Assembly (NCBI GenBank): GCA_964540925.1
Contig: CAZIOR010000003.1
Coordinates: 1 to 50,083 of the forward strand
DNA: 50,083 nt
From: CAZFRF01 sp964540925
GTDB taxonomy: Bacteria > Patescibacteriota > Microgenomatia > Levybacterales > UBA12049
Direction of reading: 5' to 3'
The notes below the pieces were generated by a model that worked only from the letters and a program-made list of their open reading frames with translations, was not told the origin of the DNA and did not search any database. A program made the translations under genes and the position numbers. Within the stretch, counting starts at the first letter, position 1; every line of letters begins with the position of its first letter. Positions 41,296 to 48,568 of the stretch are shown here, one piece after another.

Positions 41296-41672
41296 TAAAG
41301 TTTATTGCAAATATTATCGCAAACATTTTTTATCTCGTTTTTAGGTAGATTTTGTAAAGACTTTAAATCGTTTAAGATTTTTTGCACTTGAGGAGATGAA
41401 GATGCGACCTCTACGACATCTAAATTGTTAGCTTGTGTTTGCAAATCTTCAATAGTCTTCCTAACATTATTTGAAATATCTTGAGTTGAAATTCCCTTTA
41501 CCTGAGGAAGATCTACCTTAGTCTTAGGAGCGGGCTTATACGTTTCACCTAATATCATAGACTTAGCATTTACTAAAACTATTAGCAACACTACTAGGCC
41601 TACTGCAAATAAAAAGATCTTTTTTTTATCCCAATCTATCTCTGGTTTTTTCTCTTTTTTGTTTTGTGGCAT
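41295..41672 (-). CDS. Small membrane-anchored protein of unknown function
   Basis: 125 residues. A highly charged N-terminus (MPQNKKEKKPEIDWDKKK) precedes one transmembrane helix (about 19-40), a short polar linker and a helical extracytoplasmic region ending FCDNICNKL-like with two cysteines (NVCDNICNKL). No family recognised. It is first in the leftward unit with the Nramp-like gene, which it overlaps by one base. ATG 41672 follows a TACAAT box by six bases, so it is probably leaderless. Confidence 0.7.
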   Translation of the reverse strand: MPQNKKEKKPEIDWDKKKIFLFAVGLVVLLIVLVNAKSMILGETYKPAPKTKVDLPQVKGISTQDISNNVRKTIEDLQTQANNLDVVEVASSSPQVQKILNDLKSLQNLPKNEIKNVCDNICNKL

Positions 41673-41731
41673 ACAGCAATTGTACCAAGTTAGCTTACAT
41701 TTGCAAATTAAACAAATGCTATAATCAGTTT
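41673..41731. promoter_or_regulatory. Divergent leaderless promoters, 41672 gene and uppP
   Basis: Leftward: TTTGCA (complement of 41702-41707), 17-base spacer, TACAAT (complement of 41679-41684), six bases, ATG 41672. Rightward: extended -10 TGC-TATAAT (box 41720-41725), then CAGTTT and GTG 41732. A -35 for the rightward promoter is unclear (TTACAT at 41695 would give 19 bases). Confidence 0.6.
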
Positions 41732-42505
41732 GTGGATATACTTCATGTAATTATTCTTTCTATCGTTGAGGGTATCTCAGAATTTCTTCCTATCTCATCA
41801 ACAGGACATCTAATTATTACTTCAGAGATATTAAAAATTCCCCAGTCAAATTTTGTAAAAGATTTTGAAATATTTATTCAACTAGGTGCAATTCTGGCTG
41901 TAGTAGTTTTATATTTTAAATCTTTTATTCAAAGCAAGATAATTTGGCAAAAAGTTTTAGCAGCATTTTTACCAACTGCAATTATTGGATTTTTACTTTT
42001 TAAATTTATAAAAAATTATCTATTAGGTAATTTATATATTACTTTAATATCTTTACTCGTTGGAGGTATTTTGTTAATTATTTTAGAATTAATTCATAAA
42101 GAAAAAGATCATCATGTAGATAAAATTGAAGAAATTTCATTTAAAAATGCTTTTATCATAGGTATTGCCCAAGCACTTGCAGTAATACCTGGAGTATCAA
42201 GATCTGCAGCTACAATAATTTCAGCTCTTTTTCTGGGTACAAAAAGAAAAGCTGCTGCCGAGTTTTCCTTTTTACTAGCAGTACCAACTATGCTTGCAGC
42301 AACAACACTTGATTTAGCAAAGGCCAATTTTAATTATTCAAACGCTGAATGGATTTCTCTTTTAGTAGGATTCATTGGCTCATTTATCACAGCACTTATT
42401 ATTATTAAATGGTTTTTAAAATATATTCAAAAACATTCATTTATTTCATTTGGAATTTACAGAATAGTAATTGCAATTATTTTCTGGCTTCTTCTAATTA
42501 AATAA
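41732..42505 (+). CDS. uppP: Undecaprenyl-diphosphatase (UppP/BacA)
   Basis: 257 residues from GTG 41732: IILSIVEGISEFLPISSTGH carries the catalytic Glu-rich signature ExxxE and PxSSxxH, and IPGVSRSAATI is the second conserved P-loop-like motif. About eight helices. It dephosphorylates undecaprenyl diphosphate to recycle the lipid carrier for peptidoglycan and for the surface glycans encoded upstream. The GTG start is chosen because it lies six bases after a consensus TATAAT; upstream ATG 41666 would start before the promoter and lengthen the protein beyond the family's N-terminus. Its stop overlaps the start of the Ogt-like gene (TAATG). Confidence 0.95.
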   Translation: MDILHVIILSIVEGISEFLPISSTGHLIITSEILKIPQSNFVKDFEIFIQLGAILAVVVLYFKSFIQSKIIWQKVLAAFLPTAIIGFLLFKFIKNYLLGNLYITLISLLVGGILLIILELIHKEKDHHVDKIEEISFKNAFIIGIAQALAVIPGVSRSAATIISALFLGTKRKAAAEFSFLLAVPTMLAATTLDLAKANFNYSNAEWISLLVGFIGSFITALIIIKWFLKYIQKHSFISFGIYRIVIAIIFWLLLIK

Positions 42506-42807
42506 TGACCATATTTGAAAAAATATATTCTTTTGTAGAAAAAATACCACATGGCAAAATCTCTACCTACCAAGTCTTAGCAAGACTTGCTAAAACTGAT
42601 CCGAGAATTGTTGGCTTTGCTCTGCATGCAAATAAAAAACCTCAACAAATTCCCTGTCATAGAGTTGTAAACTCTAAAGGTAAATTGTCTAAGGGCTATG
42701 CTTTTGGTGGAATTACAAAGCAAAGAGAAATATTAGAAAATGAAGGAATAATATTTACTAATGATGTAATTAATTTAAAAAAGTTTGAATATAAATTTAA
42801 CCTTTAA
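42505..42807 (+). CDS. Minimal O6-alkylguanine-DNA alkyltransferase (Ogt/MGMT C-terminal domain)
   Basis: 100 residues corresponding only to the DNA-binding, active-site domain: VEKIPHGKISTYQVLARLAK, RIVGFALHANKKPQ and IPCHRVVNSKG, with the acceptor Cys in PCHRV, and FGGITKQREILENEGI. Because the Cys is retained, it may be an active methyltransferase, not an ATL protein (which has PWHRV). The usual N-terminal domain is missing. The start overlaps the uppP stop by one base. Its 3' end overlaps the convergent gene by 11 bases. Confidence 0.9.
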   Translation: MTIFEKIYSFVEKIPHGKISTYQVLARLAKTDPRIVGFALHANKKPQQIPCHRVVNSKGKLSKGYAFGGITKQREILENEGIIFTNDVINLKKFEYKFNL

Positions 42808-43123
42808 CTTCTTTAATATCACTTAATAATTCTTCTAAAGCTTTGGCTGCAGTTTTTTTCACTAAAACTTCAACATCTTTTATCTTGGAACTTAAATGTT
42901 GCCAAGTCTGATCATGATCTTCTGTTGCAAGATTTTTGAGAAAAGTTTTCTTATCTTCTTCAGATAAATTATCTAACACATTTGCAACAACGGTACTGTG
43001 AATATTAGCCTCAGCTAAAGACAAAAGATGTATTCTTTCTTTACTGTCGATATTTAACTCAGCAATTTCTAAAGTTAAACTAGAAGTTTCTATAATGTGT
43101 GAATAAAAATGTTTTTGTTTCAT
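42797..43123 (-). CDS. Helical protein of unknown function
   Basis: 108 residues, predicted almost all helix, no membrane segment: KQKHFYSHIIETSSLTLEIA, DSKERIHLLSLAEANIHSTV, and LSEEDKKTFLKNLATEDHDQ. The His/Asp-rich middle and amphipathic pattern suggest a coiled helical bundle. It looks like a conserved CPR protein, but no function is known to me. It follows the gene at 43126 after two bases on the same strand, so both are probably in one transcript. Confidence 0.75.
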   Translation of the reverse strand: MKQKHFYSHIIETSSLTLEIAELNIDSKERIHLLSLAEANIHSTVVANVLDNLSEEDKKTFLKNLATEDHDQTWQHLSSKIKDVEVLVKKTAAKALEELLSDIKEVKG

Positions 43124-43125
43124 AA

Positions 43126-43998
43126 TTATAAATTAATTGGCCCTAAAGGAATTTCATTATTTGGGTCATCAATAAAATAATACAATACTGGCCCCTTTTG
43201 AGCACCATCAACTCTTTCAAGATAGCGCATTACCTCAGGAGATCCTCCTAATTGCTTTTTTGTCCATTTGGCTGGACCAGAATCGGCGATATCGGCAACA
43301 ATCGCTTTTCCATTTTGAGGATTAACAACTAGCATTTTTCGGTATTTAAAAAATTCTATATATTCCCTAACGTGTTCTGAAAAACCAGGTGCCAAAAATG
43401 TCTGCACTGCTATATAATATTTTTCTCTATCAACATCTTCCTTTGTCATTGATTCTTTAGAGTCTGCAAAATACCTCCATGCACCAAGACCAGGAGCCAT
43501 CCCATAATCCCAATATTTATTAGCATCATCTGTTGTTTCAAAATGAGTAAACATTGTATCTCCTGGAAACCTGGCCAAATGTTGTTCTTGTCCTATGTAT
43601 CCATATGACGTGTTTAATCTTATCCCAGATAGCTCAGGTGAAACTTTCAAGTTAAAATTTCTAGACAATATATCTCCTACTTTCTGCTCCTCTTCGCTTG
43701 TTAAAGGACGAACTTCATTAGGTAAAATGTTTTTTAGATCATAAATTAAAAATACTTTCTTATCTATATTTTGCTCAGACGCTGAATTTGTAGCATAAAA
43801 GCTAGTTTTAATTTGAGGAATTATTGGAGTTGATAATAAAAATAACCCTGCAACCGAACCTACGGCTAATTGCTGGGAATTAGTGGTCAACCAATCAAAA
43901 ACATTTCCATGCTTTTTAAAAATGTCTTTCTGAATCTCCCTATGCTTATTTGTCCACTTATCAACTAAGTGTTTATATTGGTTACTTTTGGCAGGCAT
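43126..43998 (-). CDS. Exported or membrane-anchored protein of unknown function
   Basis: 290 residues. A 40-residue basic N-terminus is followed by a hydrophobic segment (about 45-62, LAVGSVAGLFLLSTPIIPQI), then an extracytoplasmic part. The C-terminal region NPQNGKAIVADIADSGPAKW, then LGGSPEVMRYLERVDGAQKG and PVLYYFIDD, has the look of a small beta-barrel such as a DPBB-type domain, but the match is weak. No catalytic motif can be named. ATG 43998 follows an extended -10 box by six bases. It is first in a unit with the helical protein at 42797. Confidence 0.7.
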   Translation of the reverse strand: MPAKSNQYKHLVDKWTNKHREIQKDIFKKHGNVFDWLTTNSQQLAVGSVAGLFLLSTPIIPQIKTSFYATNSASEQNIDKKVFLIYDLKNILPNEVRPLTSEEEQKVGDILSRNFNLKVSPELSGIRLNTSYGYIGQEQHLARFPGDTMFTHFETTDDANKYWDYGMAPGLGAWRYFADSKESMTKEDVDREKYYIAVQTFLAPGFSEHVREYIEFFKYRKMLVVNPQNGKAIVADIADSGPAKWTKKQLGGSPEVMRYLERVDGAQKGPVLYYFIDDPNNEIPLGPINL

Positions 43999-44004
43999 AC
44001 ATTA

Positions 44005-44013
44005 ATAATAGCA
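44005..44013 (-). promoter_or_regulatory. Extended -10 promoter, leaderless (43998 gene)
   Basis: TGC-TATTAT on the minus strand (box = complement of 44005-44010), then TAATGT and ATG 43998. It lies in the 22-base gap after the stop of the 44021-45754 gene. Confidence 0.55.
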
Positions 44014-44020
44014 AATTCAA

Positions 44021-45754
44021 TTAATTTTTGAATTTGAAAATAAAATCATTATCTATTTGCTTCACAAATGTTAAATCATTTCTATTTTTTAACTTTGATA
44101 TTACACCTTCACCGCTTATTTTAAGAGCTTTTTGCTTAAACAAAACATCATACTCAGTTTTGTTAACAATTAAATAGTTTACCTGCATTTGCTTTATTTT
44201 CTCTACAGATTTTGTGTTTGGGAAATTATAAAAAAGATACAAAGCATCTTCTTGCCACTTAGCTGGAGAGAAACCACTATAACCATTTACCGTTTTTCTA
44301 AAAGCAACGGTTGAATAATATTCCCTTTCAAGCTCCATAACCGAATTTGGGACATTCCAGTTATAAATCGGCATTTGAATATAAACAGAATCTTTTGGAA
44401 TTGTATTTAACCAAGTATAAACTTTAGGGAAATCTTTAGTCTCTTTAAGTGGATAGACTTTCATTGGAAAATTAAACTCTAAAACAATTCCTAAAATTAA
44501 AAACAATAACGTTATTTTTTTAGGCTTAATAAATTTAGTTAAAAGAATCGCTATGGCAACCGCAAAACAAAACAAAAACATTATTTCCCACCGCTCACTA
44601 TTCCTAAATCCTTTAAATCCTGGAATTAAATAATAAAAAAGAGCATAAGGCAAAACTATTGGAAAGGGGTAATGAATTGTTTCTCTATTAATATGCAGCA
44701 ATGGACCAAAGCTTAAAAGTAGACTAAAAATTCCTGTAAAAACTAAGCTATTAAAAAGATATTCTTTAATTCTAAATTTTCTTATAAATTTATAAATTAA
44801 AAACACAGACAGCAAAGAAAAGACTAAGCCGATGTATCCATACTTTACTTCATCATATCTTGAATATTGTTTTAAATTTGAAATATTTAGCAAAACATTC
44901 TGCAATCTTGTTTGTTGATTCGGATAAATTAAATCTTCAGGCTGAAGAGCAAAGTGAATTGTATCTCTAATATTTCTAGCAGCAGAATATTCATTGTAAA
45001 CATCAAAATATGGTTTTATTAAAGGAATTAAAGTTAAAAAGCAAATAATTACTAACAGGAAATTAGTTTTATTGAAAAGTTTTTTAAATTTCTTTTTATT
45101 AGCTAAAAACAAAAAAATTACAAAAACACTATAAAATAAGAATAAGAAATATCCTGGCAAAAAACTGTTATATATCTGAAGATCAAAAAAAAGTAATGAC
45201 AAAATTAAATATCTTTGCCTTAATGTTTTAATAAAAACTAAAAACATTAATATTGATAACGGAATCCATTGGATAGATAAAATTTGAATATGAACTTCTT
45301 TGTCTAAAAAGGCCGGAGAAAAAATCAATATTAATCCTGAAATAAGTGATGCTAGGAAATTTTTAGTTAAATAAAATGATAATAAAAAAGTAAAAAATCC
45401 AACCATAAAAATGGATGATATTAAAGTAAAATTAACCAAAGCAATTGGGGAATTAAATATTTTTACAAGAGGTAGGGAAATTAACGAAGATGTAATAAAA
45501 ATATCAGAATATGCGAGCGGATTTAAGTAAGGATAATAAAACGTACCAACAAACAAATTCTGGGGATTTGTAAATAAAGAATTTATTACCCATTTAAATA
45601 CGTATCCATGTAAAAGTTGATCTCCATAACTAGTTACCCCGTTAGATAAATGAAAAATTAGTGGATACGTTATATATATTGCAGAAAATAAAAAAATAAA
45701 AAACGAAAGAAAATAAAGATTAAAAAATCTTTTAATTAGATTTATTAAATTCAT
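44021..45754 (-). CDS. Polytopic membrane protein, GT-C glycosyltransferase-like
   Basis: 577 residues with about twelve transmembrane helices and a C-terminal extracytoplasmic domain of about 120 residues. The first outer loop has LSNGVTSYGDQLLHGYVFKW, whose Gly-Asp is where GT-C enzymes and YfhO-like proteins carry catalytic acid. The C-terminal domain contains YIQMPIYNWNVPNSVMELER and VNGYSGFSPAKWQEDALYLF, typical of such proteins from CPR and other bacteria. It may transfer a lipid-linked sugar. It overlaps the serC-like gene by 23 bases, so it is in the serine operon transcript even though a serine-related role is not obvious. Confidence 0.75.
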   Translation of the reverse strand: MNLINLIKRFFNLYFLSFFIFLFSAIYITYPLIFHLSNGVTSYGDQLLHGYVFKWVINSLFTNPQNLFVGTFYYPYLNPLAYSDIFITSSLISLPLVKIFNSPIALVNFTLISSIFMVGFFTFLLSFYLTKNFLASLISGLILIFSPAFLDKEVHIQILSIQWIPLSILMFLVFIKTLRQRYLILSLLFFDLQIYNSFLPGYFLFLFYSVFVIFLFLANKKKFKKLFNKTNFLLVIICFLTLIPLIKPYFDVYNEYSAARNIRDTIHFALQPEDLIYPNQQTRLQNVLLNISNLKQYSRYDEVKYGYIGLVFSLLSVFLIYKFIRKFRIKEYLFNSLVFTGIFSLLLSFGPLLHINRETIHYPFPIVLPYALFYYLIPGFKGFRNSERWEIMFLFCFAVAIAILLTKFIKPKKITLLFLILGIVLEFNFPMKVYPLKETKDFPKVYTWLNTIPKDSVYIQMPIYNWNVPNSVMELEREYYSTVAFRKTVNGYSGFSPAKWQEDALYLFYNFPNTKSVEKIKQMQVNYLIVNKTEYDVLFKQKALKISGEGVISKLKNRNDLTFVKQIDNDFIFKFKN

Positions 45755-46802
45755 TTATTATTTTTACTAAATTTTTAAAGTCCTGTAAACTATGTGCAGG
45801 AAAGTTTCCAATTCTAATTTGTTTTTCTTTATTTTTTCCATATCCACCACCTAATATAAAACCCCTTGCTTTACAAAAATCTAAAAGTTTTCTTGAACCA
45901 TTTTTTACGTTAATAACTAAAGTGGTTGTTGACCTTAAATTTTTATCTGCAATTGCCAGCGAATAATTAGAATTGTTTTCAAAATAATTATAAACATATT
46001 CTGCTTTTTCAACTGTTTCTTTTCTAATCTTTTCAATTCCCTTTGCATGCATATCTTTAAGTACCTTATTTAACAAATAAAGGCCTAAGACATTTGGCGT
46101 CTCCGGAGTTTCTTTTTTGAGCGCATAACTTAAAAGAGTTGGGAAATTATGATATGTCCCAATACTTTTTTTATTTTTTAATAATAGCTGAGACTTTTTA
46201 ATTGCCTTTGGACTTAAGATTAAAATTCCTAACCCTGCTGGTAAACCAAAACCTTTTTGAACTGATACAAAAACTCCATCTAAATATTTATAATTTAAAT
46301 TCTCAAAAGGCAAAGAAGAAACACAATCAACGGCAATTAATAAATTCTTATTTTTTCTTTTTAGTTTATAAATTTCTTCCATTGGAACACTTTCACCAGT
46401 ACTAGTATCATTTTGAGTTACACATAAAAGCTCTTGTGTTTGTAGATTTTCTTTTTGTAAAGATTCCACGTATATTTTTTTAGGTTTTTTATTTAATTCC
46501 TTTGCGATCTCATAAAACCTCTCACCAAAAGAACCAGTAATTAAATGGGCACTTTTTTGCACAACTGTATTTCTAATCATTAATTCCATCGCCTCTGTTC
46601 CTGAAGTTATAAAGAAAATTTGATAACCTTCTGGGATACTTAAAAGTTTTTTTAAAAGACTAGTAGTTTCTGCAAATAAAGTATGAAACTTTTCTCCACG
46701 ATGATTTAAAGAAGGTATTTGTTCTTTAACAGCATCTATCAAGTACCCCTCTACTTTTGCATATAATTTTGATGGACCTACTGTAAAATAAAGATTCTTC
46801 AT
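45732..46802 (-). CDS. serC: Class V aminotransferase, probable phosphoserine aminotransferase
   Basis: 356 residues, PLP-dependent: FTVGPSKLYAKVEGYLIDAV, SLNHRGEKFHTLFAETTSLL, FFITSGTEAMELMIRN, DCVSSLPFENLN, SVQKGFGLPAGLGILILSPK with the PLP-binding Lys, and the C-terminal IRIGNFPAHSLQDFKNLVKI typical of SerC and related alanine:glyoxylate enzymes. It would convert 3-phosphohydroxypyruvate and Glu to phosphoserine. This fits exactly between the two activities of the fusion protein encoded three bases upstream. It is close to alanine-glyoxylate aminotransferases, so the assignment relies on context as well as motifs. Confidence 0.88.
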   Translation of the reverse strand: MKNLYFTVGPSKLYAKVEGYLIDAVKEQIPSLNHRGEKFHTLFAETTSLLKKLLSIPEGYQIFFITSGTEAMELMIRNTVVQKSAHLITGSFGERFYEIAKELNKKPKKIYVESLQKENLQTQELLCVTQNDTSTGESVPMEEIYKLKRKNKNLLIAVDCVSSLPFENLNYKYLDGVFVSVQKGFGLPAGLGILILSPKAIKKSQLLLKNKKSIGTYHNFPTLLSYALKKETPETPNVLGLYLLNKVLKDMHAKGIEKIRKETVEKAEYVYNYFENNSNYSLAIADKNLRSTTTLVINVKNGSRKLLDFCKARGFILGGGYGKNKEKQIRIGNFPAHSLQDFKNLVKIINEFNKSN

Positions 46803-46805
46803 AAT

Positions 46806-48413
46806 TTACTGCTGAATTATACCACTTAATGAACAATAACTTAATATTCTATCTCCCACATAATTTGCGATTCTTAACTGTGCTTCTTCTGTGCTTCCGC
46901 CAATATGAGGAGTAAGAATAACATTATTTAAGTTTTGCAATTCAGATTTAAATTTTTCTCCGTTGTTGGGTTCTTTAATAAATACATCTATTGCCGCCCC
47001 TTTTATTTTTCCTTGCTTAATATATTTTGCCAAAGCAATTGGATCAACAACAAATCCTCTACTTAAATTAAGAAAAATTGAATTATGCTTCATTTGCTTA
47101 AATTCTTTATCAGAAATTAATAGTTTGTTTTCCGCTCTTCCGTCAACATGAACAGTAATGAAATCAGAAATTCTTAACAATTCTTCTAGTGAATTACATT
47201 TCTGTGCATTTCCAAAAGACAATTTATCAGCTATATCAAAATAATATACATTCATTCCTAAACTTTCAGCTAATATTCCAACACTAGTACCAATATTTCC
47301 ATATCCGATTATTCCTAAATTTTTGCCTATAATTTCATTTGAGTTATTTGCAGACTTGTCCCAAAATCCATCGTGAAGATTATTACTCTTTTGAAAAATT
47401 CCTCTACTTAAAATAATAATCTCAGCAATTACTAATTCGACTACGCTTCTTGAATTACTAAAGGGAGCATTGATTACTTGAATATTTTTCTTTTTACATT
47501 CTTCAATCTCTATTTGGTCAGTTCCAATACAAAAAGCAGCAATGATTTTTAAATTATCTGCACTTAGAATAACTTTTCTTGTTACTTTAGTTTTTGATCT
47601 TATCCCTAAAATATCTATATTTTTTATTTTTTTAATTAATTCTTTTTCTGATAATGAATCTTTAATAAGTTCAACGCTAAAAATTTCTTTATCGAATTTT
47701 TCTAAAATACTGATATGAATATTCTCTAGTAGCAAGACATTAATTTTTTGCAACTTAAAATTAAAGATAAAATCGTTTAATGATTTTGCTATGTAATCCG
47801 CTGTACTAATTAGTATTTCTCTATTAATGTTTTCTGTGAATAAAATAAATTTAGCATTGTTATTTTTTATTTTTATTTCGTAATCTGTATAGCCATCACC
47901 AACAACATAAATATCACCTTCTAATTTTAATGACTTGACAGTTTTTACTTTTCCCAATGGCTTAGCTAATAAATTATTTTTATCAAAACCTACAACTTTA
48001 TTTTTTTTATAAATAAAATTATTTCCAAAAACATTTTCTTTCAATATTCCAAAATCTTTAACGACAGGATAAATATATTCTTTGAATCCACCTGAGACAA
48101 TGTAAATATTTTTCCTGTTTTCTAAAATAAATTTCTTATTTTCTAAAAAAGAATTTGTAATATTTTGTTTTAATAATTTAATCAGCTTATCAATATTCTT
48201 CTTATTAATATCCAAAAGCTTTAACCTCATCTCTAAAGATTTTGTAAAACTGATTCTACCCTCCATTCCTTTTTTGGTGATTTCTTTAATTTTATTTACA
48301 ATTTCTTTCTTATCCTTATTATTTTCCAAAACAATTTCAGCCAACAAATCCATGGCTTCATATTTAATGAAGGTACTATCAAAATCAATAATGAAAAAGT
48401 TTGTTTTTGCCAT
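46806..48413 (-). CDS. Fusion: phosphoserine phosphatase (SerB) - D-3-phosphoglycerate dehydrogenase (SerA)
   Basis: 535 residues. The N-terminal HAD domain (1-215) has FIIDFDSTFIKYEAMD (DxDST motif I), YIVSGGF (motif II), GKVKT (Lys) and YVVGDGYTDYEIKI (motif III), the SerB pattern. The C-terminal domain (about 222-535) is a D-2-hydroxyacid dehydrogenase: GIIGYGNIGTSVG (NAD), FLNLSRGFVVD (Arg), FIKEPN (Glu) and LTPHIGGSTEEAQ (His). No ACT regulatory domain is present. One protein would thus run the first and last steps of serine synthesis, with serC downstream. Its ATG lies seven bases after GGGAGG, which is also the 3' arm of a terminator-like hairpin. Confidence 0.93.
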   Translation of the reverse strand: MAKTNFFIIDFDSTFIKYEAMDLLAEIVLENNKDKKEIVNKIKEITKKGMEGRISFTKSLEMRLKLLDINKKNIDKLIKLLKQNITNSFLENKKFILENRKNIYIVSGGFKEYIYPVVKDFGILKENVFGNNFIYKKNKVVGFDKNNLLAKPLGKVKTVKSLKLEGDIYVVGDGYTDYEIKIKNNNAKFILFTENINREILISTADYIAKSLNDFIFNFKLQKINVLLLENIHISILEKFDKEIFSVELIKDSLSEKELIKKIKNIDILGIRSKTKVTRKVILSADNLKIIAAFCIGTDQIEIEECKKKNIQVINAPFSNSRSVVELVIAEIIILSRGIFQKSNNLHDGFWDKSANNSNEIIGKNLGIIGYGNIGTSVGILAESLGMNVYYFDIADKLSFGNAQKCNSLEELLRISDFITVHVDGRAENKLLISDKEFKQMKHNSIFLNLSRGFVVDPIALAKYIKQGKIKGAAIDVFIKEPNNGEKFKSELQNLNNVILTPHIGGSTEEAQLRIANYVGDRILSYCSLSGIIQQ

Positions 48414-48437
48414 AAAAAAACCTCCCTTTTCGGGAGG
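48414..48437 (-). terminator. Terminator-like hairpin that also sequesters the serBA Shine-Dalgarno
   Basis: On the minus strand CCTCCC (complement of 48432-48437), loop GAAAA, GGGAGG (complement of 48421-48426), then TTTTTTT and directly the ATG of serBA. As an intrinsic terminator it would stop transcription just before the gene. As RNA structure it would hide the GGAGG ribosome site seven bases from the start codon. Either way it acts negatively on serBA unless the alternative pairing (see 48432-48490) forms. Confidence 0.85.
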
Positions 48438-48490
48438 ATCTATCTTTTTATTTACAACAAATTACCTCCCGCAGTTATCGCTACTGCAGG
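48432..48490 (-). promoter_or_regulatory. Attenuator: alternative 1:2 and 2:3 pairings upstream of serBA
   Basis: Segment 1, CCTGCAGT (complement of 48483-48490), pairs over eight positions (one G-T) with ACTGCGGG of segment 2 (complement of 48468-48475), loop of seven. Segment 2 continues as GGGAGG (to 48465), and CGGGAGG can pair with CCTCCCG of segment 3 (from 48437), seven pairs. Segment 3 otherwise pairs with segment 4 to form the terminator. The 1:2 / 2:3 / 3:4 order is that of ribosome-controlled attenuators such as trp. Segment 2 overlaps the leader-peptide stop region. Confidence 0.75.
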
Positions 48491-48530
48491 ATGGTGAAAA
48501 ATTGTTATTTACATCTACTCGACTATTCAT
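48462..48530 (-). CDS. Leader peptide of the serine operon (22 residues, Ser/Cys-rich)
   Basis: ATG 48530 to TAA 48462. The peptide begins MNSRVDV, continues NNNFSPSCSSDNC and ends GR. Five Ser codons (AGT, TCA, TCC, AGT, AGC) are at positions 3, 12, 14, 16 and 17, with Cys at 15 and 20 and Gly at 21; Cys and Gly are both made from Ser. Codons 12 and 14 lie just before segment 1 of the attenuator. A ribosome stalled there for lack of charged tRNA-Ser would cover segment 1, free segment 2 to pair with segment 3, and open the terminator. A ribosome reaching the TAA covers segment 2. The ATG follows the -10 box by six bases, so this would be a leaderless leader peptide. Translation is inferred, not proven. 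Confidence 0.78.
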   Translation of the reverse strand: MNSRVDVNNNFSPSCSSDNCGR

Positions 48531-48536
48531 AAGTTA

Positions 48537-48564
48537 ATTATACATTTCTTAAATTTACTGTCAA
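48537..48564 (-). promoter_or_regulatory. Consensus promoter of the serine operon
   Basis: TTGACA (complement of 48559-48564), 16-base spacer, TATAAT (complement of 48537-48542): both boxes match the sigma-70 consensus fully. TAACTT follows and then the leader ATG at 48530. It starts five bases after the secA stop (48569). Confidence 0.85.
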
Positions 48565-48568
48565 TCTA

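Noticed and set aside
41666..41731. N-terminal extension of uppP from ATG 41666
   Set aside because: It would begin upstream of the TATAAT box and adds residues absent from the UppP family; GTG 41732 is preferred.
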